DNA of 64,000 bases, taken from positions 1 to 64,000 of the forward strand of contig NZ_CALPCB010000006.1 of assembly GCF_943192895.1 (NCBI RefSeq), given 5' to 3'. Origin of the DNA: Veillonella_A intestinalis (GTDB taxonomy: Bacteria; Bacillota; Negativicutes; Veillonellales; Veillonellaceae). Below are positions 57,416-64,000 of the stretch, piece after piece. Position 1 is the stretch's first letter, and every line of letters begins with the position of its first letter. The notes below the pieces were generated by a model. That model searched no databases. It was not told where the DNA came from and saw nothing but the letters and a program-made list of their open reading frames with translations. The translations under genes were made by a program, and so were the position numbers.

Positions 57416-58170
57416 ATTACATAGTCCTCCCATTGTCCTAAATAGCGATTTAAGAACTGACGAGTTCTATCTTCACGAGGATTGCTAATAACTTCTTTAG
57501 CCGTTCCCTGTTCTACAATAACCCCTTGCTCCATGAAAATAACTTGATCTGCCACTTCTTTAGCAAAGCTAATTTCATGAGTCACTACAATCATAGTCAC
57601 ATGCATTTCACGGGCAATGGTTTTGATAGCCCCTAATACTTCACCTACTAATTCAGGGTCTAAAGCACTGGTCGGCTCATCAAATAAGATTACCGCTGGA
57701 TCCATTGCAATCGCCCGGGCAATGCCTACCCGCTGTTGTTGTCCACCAGATAACTGCACTGGATAATAGTCTTCAAAGCCTTTCATGCCCACCGCTTCTA
57801 AACATTGTTCAGCCTTAGCACGGGCTTCTGATTTTTTCATATTTTTAACCGTCACAAGCCCTTCCATTACATTTTCAAGAGCTGTCATGTTAGAAAATAA
57901 ATTATACATCTGGAATACCATAGAGGTATTACGACGAATATTTAATATTTCTTTCTTCGAAGCACTGTGTAAATCCACAGTCATATCATTTAGGGTCATC
58001 GTGCCCGCATCAGCTTTTTCTAAAAAATTAAGAGTTCGCAAAAACGTTGTCTTACCACTCCCCGAAGGCCCTAAAATAACTGTAACAGACCCTGTAGGTA
58101 CAGTTAAGTCAATTCCTTTTAGTATCTCCCGATCCCCAAAAGATTTTCTTACATTTTGTATCTCTATCAT
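57412..58170 (-). CDS. Amino-acid ABC transporter ATP-binding protein
   Basis: Energises the importer encoded just upstream. The 252 residues contain Walker A GPSGSGKTT near 36, signature LSGGQQQRVGIARA, Walker B VILFDEPTSALDPE and the switch His in VTHEISFA. The pattern is that of polar amino-acid transporters. The start at 58170 follows GAGG; it lies 22 nt after the permease stop. The coupled gene after it is a GNAT. Confidence 0.95.
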   Translation of the reverse strand: MIEIQNVRKSFGDREILKGIDLTVPTGSVTVILGPSGSGKTTFLRTLNFLEKADAGTMTLNDMTVDLHSASKKEILNIRRNTSMVFQMYNLFSNMTALENVMEGLVTVKNMKKSEARAKAEQCLEAVGMKGFEDYYPVQLSGGQQQRVGIARAIAMDPAVILFDEPTSALDPELVGEVLGAIKTIAREMHVTMIVVTHEISFAKEVADQVIFMEQGVIVEQGTAKEVISNPREDRTRQFLNRYLGQWEDYVI

Positions 58171-58192
58171 AAAATCCTCTAATCTCAATTAA

Positions 58193-58915
58193 TTATACTG
58201 CATTGCCCCGTTTGTACTTACTCATCATATGTTCTAAACGTTCAAAGATAAATTCAAATACAATCCCTAGCCCCCAATAAATAAGTGCTACTACAATATA
58301 GGCCTCAAAATAGGCCGAATTATCTTCTACATAAAGCTTAGCCGCACCGAGTAATTCTACAACGGTAATAACAAAGACAATGCTGGTACTTTTCATGGTA
58401 TTTAAGAACTGATTAGCAAATAATGGTAATGCAAATACAGCCGCTTGTGGTAATACTACACGGCGAAAGGCCTGTGTCCAGGTCATGCCAATCGCCAAAG
58501 CCGCTTCTACTTGCCCCTTAGGAACAGATTGGATAGCCGCCCGGAATATTTCACTCAAGTAGGCACCTGTATGTAAGGTCAAACCGACTACTGCTACTAA
58601 TGTGGCTGGTACTTTTTCATAGGGTATATGCACGCCCGTCTGATCTTCTAACGCAAGAAATAAAATCGGCAAGCCATAATACACTAAATATAGTAATACC
58701 ATATTAGGCAAACTTCGACATACTACAACAAATATATCCGCTAATTGGCTAATAATAGGAATCCGATTAAGTTGGGCTACTGAACTAATTAACCCTAAAG
58801 CAATCCCTAAGCCAACACTGGCAAAAGTAAGCCACAAGGTCACTTTTACATAACCAAATACATACCAGAAAGTACCACTTATATATTGAAAACTAATAAT
58901 ACTGGTTGATTCCAT
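58193..58915 (-). CDS. Amino-acid ABC transporter permease 2
   Basis: Membrane subunit of a polar amino-acid importer, 240 residues with about five helices and the EAA-loop motif EAALAIGMTWTQAFRRVVLPQA. The start at 58915 is 5 nt after the upstream permease stop; a GTG at 58924 overlapping that stop is an alternative. Together with the next permease it forms a heterodimer, as in the TcyL-TcyM cystine system. Confidence 0.92.
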   Translation of the reverse strand: MESTSIISFQYISGTFWYVFGYVKVTLWLTFASVGLGIALGLISSVAQLNRIPIISQLADIFVVVCRSLPNMVLLYLVYYGLPILFLALEDQTGVHIPYEKVPATLVAVVGLTLHTGAYLSEIFRAAIQSVPKGQVEAALAIGMTWTQAFRRVVLPQAAVFALPLFANQFLNTMKSTSIVFVITVVELLGAAKLYVEDNSAYFEAYIVVALIYWGLGIVFEFIFERLEHMMSKYKRGNAV

Positions 58916-58920
58916 GTGCC

Positions 58921-59649
58921 TCACCCCTTACTTGCTGCGGCGCGCGCTGTTGTGTGGCGTGCTACTCGTTCACTAATGGTATAACGACGCTCTAAGAACC
59001 GCCCAATTAATGAAATAATTAAAACTAACAACCCATAAATAATAGCTACATCTACAAATAATTCCAAACTGCGTTGTGAATTGGCCCCCATTAAATCGGC
59101 GCGGCGCATAATATCGACAACCCCTACATTAAAAATAAGAGAAGTCCCTTTCATCATGCCAATAACGCTATTAATGAGAGGCGGAATAGCCATAGTAAAG
59201 GCTTGCGGTAAAATGACACGGCGATAACTCTGAAAACTTGTCATGCCTAGGCTCATAGCCGCTTCTTTTTCACCTTGGGCTACCGCTTGTATACTACTGC
59301 GTAAAATTTCTGAGCTATATGCCCCTATATGTAACGTAAATACAACAATAACAAATAATAAACCAGGTACATTGCGCGTACTAATTCCCATATGACTTAA
59401 AATTTCAGGTACACCAAAATAAATCAAAAATAGTTGCACTAAAAATGGCGTGCCTCGCATAAAGGAAACATAAACAGTAAGTGCCTGTTTTAAAACAGGC
59501 ACTCGGTTTACTCGGGCAATTGCAATTAAACAGCCTAAAAGGATACCTAAAATAGTTGCCACAATGGTAATTGTTAAGGTTATATTGAGCGATGTTAATA
59601 GGATTGGAAAGGACTTAACCATATAGGCTACGTCAAAATACTGTCCCAT
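58921..59649 (-). CDS. Amino-acid ABC transporter permease 1
   Basis: 242 residues with about five helices and the EAA motif EKEAAMSLGMTSFQSYRRVILPQA; the first half carries VSFMRGTPFLVQLFLIYFG, a polar amino-acid permease signature. GGAGG lies 7 nt before the start. It follows the substrate-binding lipoprotein gene by 20 nt, in the order lipoprotein, permease, permease, ATPase, GNAT. Confidence 0.92.
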   Translation of the reverse strand: MGQYFDVAYMVKSFPILLTSLNITLTITIVATILGILLGCLIAIARVNRVPVLKQALTVYVSFMRGTPFLVQLFLIYFGVPEILSHMGISTRNVPGLLFVIVVFTLHIGAYSSEILRSSIQAVAQGEKEAAMSLGMTSFQSYRRVILPQAFTMAIPPLINSVIGMMKGTSLIFNVGVVDIMRRADLMGANSQRSLELFVDVAIIYGLLVLIISLIGRFLERRYTISERVARHTTARAAASKG

Positions 59650-59669
59650 AATTCTGCCTCCATTAACAA

Positions 59670-60515
59670 TTATTGCTTAGCAGGCTCTACTGTGTAATCG
59701 CCGCCTAAATACTGCTCCGATAATTTTTTGAGCGTACCATCTTCACGCATAGCTTTAACTTGTGCATCAATTTTATCGGCTACTTTTTGCATTTCAGGGT
59801 CTTTACGAAGCAAGAAATACGTCGGCACATCAGTCAATGTTTCACCTACAGATTCAACTGGTAAATTACGATCTTTTTGAGCTGTCGTTACCATGTATTC
59901 ATACTCACCGCCAGCATCAGCACGGCCTGTAGCTACTAAGTTTAATGTTTCTACAGTACCTTTATCTGTATAAATAACATTAATTGGTGTTGCAGCTGTT
60001 TCATTGTATTGTTTCAATAAATCAACAAACTCAGAATTTGTTGTGGCCGCTACAGTTTTGCCTTCTAAATCCTTTAAGGAATGAATATCGGTACGGCCCT
60101 TTTTAACAACTAATTTACGAACTGTGTAGTTGTTAATTTCTTTCGTATAAATGTATTTTGCTGCCCGTTGTGGATTATTACGCATTTGATTTGCAATCAT
60201 ATCTACTTGACCTGCATCCATGGCAACAAAAGCAGCGTCTACAGCCATTGGTTTGAAATTAAACTTAATGCTAGGATCACGGCGTTCTACTTCTTTTAAA
60301 ATTTCTACATCATAGCCAGTTAAAATGCCATCATCATTGGTATAAGAAAATGGCTTAGACGTGCCACGGGTGGCAACATTTACGACTTTAGCATCTGGAT
60401 TTGATGCACTTGCTTTATCAGCACTGTCATCACTGCCACAACCGGCTACGACACCTAATGCAAGTACCAAAGTGCCTAGCAAGGCTGCCTGTTTCCAATA
60501 TTTTTTAAAATTCAT
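59670..60515 (-). CDS. Amino-acid (probably cystine) binding lipoprotein
   Basis: Family 3 solute-binding protein, 281 residues, with a lipoprotein signal (lipid-bearing Cys26 in VVAGCGSDD) so it is anchored outside the inner membrane. Stretches GILTGYDVEILKEV and GQVDMIANQMRNNPQRAAKYIYT match cystine-type binding proteins, where the MIANQ pattern is common. Operon first gene. Cystine as substrate is inferred from this and from two linked permeases. Confidence 0.85.
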   Translation of the reverse strand: MNFKKYWKQAALLGTLVLALGVVAGCGSDDSADKASASNPDAKVVNVATRGTSKPFSYTNDDGILTGYDVEILKEVERRDPSIKFNFKPMAVDAAFVAMDAGQVDMIANQMRNNPQRAAKYIYTKEINNYTVRKLVVKKGRTDIHSLKDLEGKTVAATTNSEFVDLLKQYNETAATPINVIYTDKGTVETLNLVATGRADAGGEYEYMVTTAQKDRNLPVESVGETLTDVPTYFLLRKDPEMQKVADKIDAQVKAMREDGTLKKLSEQYLGGDYTVEPAKQ

Positions 60516-60558
60516 GGGAGTCCCTCATCTCTTTTCACAACATACTAATTTTTCATTT

Positions 60559-60680
60559 ATAACAAATAATTAATTCATAACAGTTAATTAATTCGTAACA
60601 AATATTTTATTTATAACAGATAACTGATTTATAACAGACTTACAACAGATTTTCAACAGAGTTATAACAAATCTATAACT
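60559..60680. repeat. Direct-repeat array with 18-bp then 11-bp phasing
   Basis: The word ATAACA (or a one- or two-base variant) starts at 60559, 60577, 60595, 60613 and 60631, exactly 18 nt apart, then at 60642, 60653, 60664 and 60675, exactly 11 nt apart. It lies between the lipoprotein gene start and the stop of the MmgE/PrpD gene. No terminator or clear promoter was seen in the gap. Confidence 0.75.
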
Positions 60681-60693
60681 GATTTACAGCTAC

Positions 60694-62048
60694 TTATAAT
60701 AACTCTAAAACATCTGCCATGGTACCATCAGGCCAATTTACAACACTCTTTAGAAAAGCCTTACTAAAGGCCAAATACGTAGCATTCTCTAATTTTGTGC
60801 CTAAAATATCTGGCGTAAAAGGCGCTACTGGTGAACCTAATGGTCTATCTTCTGTATAATTATATATAGTGCCATCTTGTAAACGAACCGTCACTTTGAT
60901 AACACGTACATCCTTAGCCACAGCGGGTAAATCATAAACTCTCTTAAATATACCCGCTTCACTTGCTTCTAAAAAAGCCGCAGGCACCGAAGGTTCTTTA
61001 AACAAATCATCATCAATCTGACCTAAGGCCAACATTTGCCAGCCCACAAATTCCATAGAGAATCGCCCTTCCTGACCACTTTGTGGTACCCTATAGCGAA
61101 GGGCTGTATCAGCATTAGGCGGAAAATGAAACGTCACCTCTGCAATATCTGCCCAGCCATAACCATGCGGTAGCAACTGTTCCTGACGAATTTTTTCGCA
61201 AGCTGAAACGCCACAAATGGCGGCAGAACAATAGGGATGTAATTTCATCCATAAGCCGGGCTCTTTAAGCTGACCTGGATTTAACCACTTCGCCTGTAAA
61301 TCAGACGGCGTAAGTTCTACCTTGCCAAAAGTTGCCAGCCAGTAGCATTATTAAAGACGTTCTGATTAGCTGTTAAGCTAGTATTTTGTAATAGCCAAAA
61401 AGCAAATACTGCATTACGCGCTGCAAAACCAGCATGAAGTGGCTTTGTATCAGAACCAGCTTCAAAGCCCATGCCAGCTGATTGTGTACCAGCTAACGAC
61501 AGTAATTGTGCAGTTTCAGAGTCCGAAAGACGAGCCAATTTAGCTAAAGCTGCTGCACCCCCTATAGGACCAATAGTGCCTGTAGAGTGCCAACCAGCCA
61601 ACTTATGCTGAGGATTCAAATAGGCTCCTAACAAGCCTTCAACTTCCGCTCCTACCACATAGGCGGTCAGCACATCAAGCACCGTATCTGTCGGCTTAGC
61701 TACCGCTAATAATACAGAAAATAAGACTGTACTAAAATGACCGGCAATATTAGCTTGTGCATCATCATAGTCTAAATAATGGGAACAAAATCCATTAAAA
61801 AAGGCTGTATATTCTGGCGCCGTTTCATATGGTTGACCTAGCAACTTCTGATTACCTTCTGCCAATTGGCGTGTTGCCACTTCTTGTGCCATAGCCACTA
61901 CCTTAGGCTCATTACGAGCCGCTAAGGTAGATGCTATATAATCGATAAAAGCTACTTTTGCTAAAGCTAGTAAATCAGGGCGTGCCGTTATATCGGTTTG
62001 TTGGATTAATTCCACCAGCGTAGCTGTATTTTCATCCATCCCTTTCAT
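60694..62048 (-). pseudogene. MmgE/PrpD-family gene broken by one frameshift
   Basis: MmgE/PrpD proteins include 2-methylcitrate, cis-aconitate and related dehydratases. Two minus-strand frames, 61317-62048 (N-terminal 243 residues, with HYLDYDDA and GWHSTGTIGPIG) and 60694-61248 plus its open upstream part (C-terminal, with KLHPYCSA), join perfectly if one T is added to the T4 run at 61327-61330. The restored protein has 451 residues, the usual family length. GAGG lies 5 nt before the start, 9 nt after the GST stop. It may be a real pseudogene, a phase-variable gene or a sequencing error. Confidence 0.85.
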
Positions 62049-62057
62049 AAAAGCCTC

Positions 62058-63149
62058 TTATTTAGCAAATTTTTCAGCACGGTCATTTGGTTCAGCCCAA
62101 ATAGAATCATCTGGCCCCATTGGTACCAACCGAGGTAAGTCTTCAATTGGTGTATGGTCTACATAGTAGAAACGTTTACGCATGGAATCGAAGTCTGTAT
62201 TATTGCCAAACGCTGGAATGGAATATAAATCTTTCGCATAATTCCAAAGATTTGGATAATCTACCAAGCGTTTTTTATTTACAAAGTATTTCTGATAGAA
62301 TACTAGGTCAAAACGCTGCAAGGTTACAAATAAGCGAATATCTGGGTCAGTAATGGTATCTCCCATTAAATAACGCATGCGACCAAGACGTTCTTCAAGC
62401 CAATCTAAACGATCAAAAATACGATTAAAGTAGAATTCATAATCTTTCTGATTGTTTACCATAGCTGCCAAATTAACCGCTAAGTTAACATCAGCATAGA
62501 TAACTTCATTAAGGGCATCAATATCCTCACGTAATTCTTCAGGGTAAATATCAGACACTGATGGATTCGCAAATTTCTTAAATGCCATAGCAATATCTGT
62601 CGTCAACACATGATAGTCGTTGTTAACCACAGCGCCTGTTTTTACATCTACAATAGCAGGCACAGTGGAGCGTTGGTCATAATTTGGGTCCCCTTTACGA
62701 TAGGCCTCACCTAAGGAATGGATTTTAAGAACTGGATCTACATCCCCTTCATCAAGGGTAAAGAACCAATCCCCAATAACGCCAGCTGGACGAAGTGGAT
62801 CAACTACACCTTTAGAAATAACTTTATCTAACCCTAAATAATCAATAGCGATAGATACACGATTGGCCCAAGGACAATGACGGGACCAAATTAAACGATA
62901 GCGACCTTCTTCAACGGGCAATTCCCCTTCACCATCACCAAAAGGTGTTGTAAATTGTGGCTCTTCAGGGTCTGCATATTTTTGGCGGCGGTTGAAGTTG
63001 GAGGCATCACGGCCTTCATACTCTTTTTGTTCGCCAATCGCCCGTGGATTACTAGACTGAAATGGCGAAAAATCAATAGGACATGCATTCATTTTACGGG
63101 TAAAATGAATCTCTGCTCTAGCTTCTTCAATAGATTTGTCTTTAATCAT
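62058..63149 (-). CDS. Glutathione S-transferase-like protein (GHR/Ecm4 type)
   Basis: 363 residues resembling glutathionyl-hydroquinone reductases: an N-terminal thioredoxin-like domain with the active-site CPWANR (92-97) in a WSRHCPWANRV context, and a C-terminal helical domain. The Cys active site fits reduction of glutathionyl or thiol-bound quinones and xenobiotics rather than classic conjugation. GAGGAG is 6 nt before the start. It sits just upstream of the broken MmgE/PrpD gene and is probably cotranscribed with it. Confidence 0.8.
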   Translation of the reverse strand: MIKDKSIEEARAEIHFTRKMNACPIDFSPFQSSNPRAIGEQKEYEGRDASNFNRRQKYADPEEPQFTTPFGDGEGELPVEEGRYRLIWSRHCPWANRVSIAIDYLGLDKVISKGVVDPLRPAGVIGDWFFTLDEGDVDPVLKIHSLGEAYRKGDPNYDQRSTVPAIVDVKTGAVVNNDYHVLTTDIAMAFKKFANPSVSDIYPEELREDIDALNEVIYADVNLAVNLAAMVNNQKDYEFYFNRIFDRLDWLEERLGRMRYLMGDTITDPDIRLFVTLQRFDLVFYQKYFVNKKRLVDYPNLWNYAKDLYSIPAFGNNTDFDSMRKRFYYVDHTPIEDLPRLVPMGPDDSIWAEPNDRAEKFAK

Positions 63150-63381
63150 GCTCTCTCCTCATTATACTTTTTAATTCCCTCTTTTTATATAGGAATATAT
63201 TGTAAAAAATAAAAACATACAAAACTTATATGCATGTGCATTCATTTTACACCGCAAGATAAATCCTGTCAATAAAGTATGAATATATTTTTTGATAAAT
63301 TTCTAATAAATAGATATGATATATTTATAAAAAATACAAATCAAATAAATAGACTCTTAACAATAATCCTATTTATTATTA

Positions 63382-63410
63382 TTGTAGTTATCTATATAAT
63401 GGTATATACT
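63382..63410 (+). promoter_or_regulatory. Promoter of the toxin-antitoxin pair
   Basis: -35 TTGTAG (63382-63387) and -10 TATACT (63405-63410) are 17 nt apart on the plus strand, aimed at the antitoxin gene. The region is A/T-rich and holds the palindrome GTATATAC over the -10, which could be an operator for autoregulation. Confidence 0.6.
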
Positions 63411-63430
63411 AATCATAAGGAGGAATTAAA

Positions 63431-63586
63431 ATGAAACAAAATAATAATATGGCAAAGCACCTTGAACGACAGTCTAAATATATAACAACTCAAACGAATC
63501 CAGATTTGCGAAAAAAAATGGAGACCATTTCTTTAGAACTTATTAAACGTAATGACACAGTTTATAGAGCCTTAGAAAATAAATAA
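63431..63586 (+). CDS. Small antitoxin paired with Doc
   Basis: 51 residues, too short for a full Phd protein, charged and helical with a C-terminal end ERQ...ENK. AAGGAGG lies 6 nt before the ATG (63418-63424). It ends 1 nt before the Doc start. Position, size and coupling make it the likely antitoxin, which usually binds the toxin and its own promoter. No family is recognised from sequence alone. Confidence 0.75.
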   Translation: MKQNNNMAKHLERQSKYITTQTNPDLRKKMETISLELIKRNDTVYRALENK

Positions 63587-63587
63587 T

Positions 63588-63977
63588 ATGGAATATCATG
63601 AAATACAAATTCTATTAGATAATATTTTAATGATTCATGAACAATTATCTAATATATACAAAATGGAAGCAGGCGTGAGAGATATAGATTTACTAGACTC
63701 TGCAGTAAATGCGCCTTTTCAAACATTCTGCAATAATGATTTATATCCCACAATATATCTTAAAGCAGCAAAATTATGTCATGGTTTAGCGAAAAATCAT
63801 CCATTTGTAGATGGAAATAAAAGAACTGCATTACAAGCAATGCTACTATATTTAGCGCTAAATAACGTCGAATTACAATATACGGATCTAGAATTAGAAA
63901 CATTAATATTAGATGTTGTTACAGATAAAATGAAAATAGAAGATATTACAAAATGGATACACCTCCACGAAGTATAA
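63588..63977 (+). CDS. doc: Doc-type Fic-domain toxin (death-on-curing family)
   Basis: 129 residues with the Fic/Doc active site HPFVDGNKR (71-79): His71, Asp75, Asn77, Arg79. The Lys in GNKR is the Doc variant. Doc of phage P1 phosphorylates EF-Tu and stops translation; that reaction is inferred here. The gene follows its antitoxin by 1 nt. The codons are more A/T-rich than neighbours, and such pairs are often acquired horizontally. The window ends 23 nt after the stop. Confidence 0.88.
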   Translation: MEYHEIQILLDNILMIHEQLSNIYKMEAGVRDIDLLDSAVNAPFQTFCNNDLYPTIYLKAAKLCHGLAKNHPFVDGNKRTALQAMLLYLALNNVELQYTDLELETLILDVVTDKMKIEDITKWIHLHEV

Positions 63978-64000
63978 AAGAGACTATAGTTGATTTCTGA

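Noticed and set aside
1..64000. CRISPR arrays, insertion sequences or prophage genes
   Set aside because: No repeat-spacer pattern, transposase or phage structural gene was found. The three periodic arrays have continuous units without variable spacers of fixed length.

Overview
The window looks like chromosomal DNA of a Veillonella-type bacterium (class Negativicutes: Firmicute ancestry, but with an outer membrane). The evidence is the mix of Firmicute traits (AGGAGG-type ribosome sites, a PerR-like regulator, a Bacillus-type thymidylate synthase, an rRNA leader of Firmicute type) with genes that need an outer membrane (two trimeric autotransporter adhesins), plus lactate/pyruvate/organic-acid metabolism (one-chain pyruvate:ferredoxin oxidoreductase, CstA-type carrier, citrate lyase and organic-acid carriers). 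The genus is inferred; no rRNA gene body is present to prove it.

Layout. 1-740: start of an rRNA operon running off the left edge, then a tRNA-His-Gln-Lys cluster, all on the minus strand. 0.8-18 kb: housekeeping and DNA/RNA maintenance, almost all minus strand (speE, cyclophilin, tcdA, gloA, the nfo-sbcD-sbcC repair operon, perR, a DEAD-box helicase, thyA-folA-tex, recQ). 18-20.6 kb: two plus-strand genes (sulfurtransferase, putP). 20.8-26.1 kb: a surface region with two near-duplicate trimeric autotransporters and a secreted WG-repeat protein. 26.5-32 kb: nifJ with a divergent LysR gene and a small membrane coiled-coil protein. 32-39.3 kb: an organic-acid block (CitMHS carrier, citF, a fused citD-citE, a DASS carrier, a LysR regulator). 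39-48 kb: BI-1 protein, pyk, dnaE, a YgjP-like metallopeptidase, typA. 48-57 kb: cupin, metal-binding HMA protein, tatA, zwf-pgl, cstA, and the pantothenate cluster panD-panC-panS. 57-63 kb: an amino-acid (probably cystine) ABC transporter with a GNAT gene, a frameshifted MmgE/PrpD gene and a GST-like gene. 63.4-64 kb: an AT-rich Doc-type toxin-antitoxin pair.

How it works together. Pyruvate is the hub: pyruvate kinase and PFOR make and use it, citrate lyase feeds oxaloacetate towards it, and CstA-type and DASS/CitMHS carriers move organic acids. zwf and pgl supply NADPH. PanD, PanC and a PanS-like BASS carrier supply pantothenate for CoA.

The most notable signals are regulatory RNA and intergenic structure. 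The roughly 320-nt leader of cstA ends in a hairpin that is at once a terminator and a cover over the ribosome site; the panD leader also ends in a terminator; neither matches a riboswitch class I could recognise by eye. Three intergenic regions carry degenerate AT-rich direct repeats with fixed periods (20, 22, and 18 changing to 11 bp). The fused CitD-CitE protein lacks the serine that normally carries the citrate lyase cofactor.
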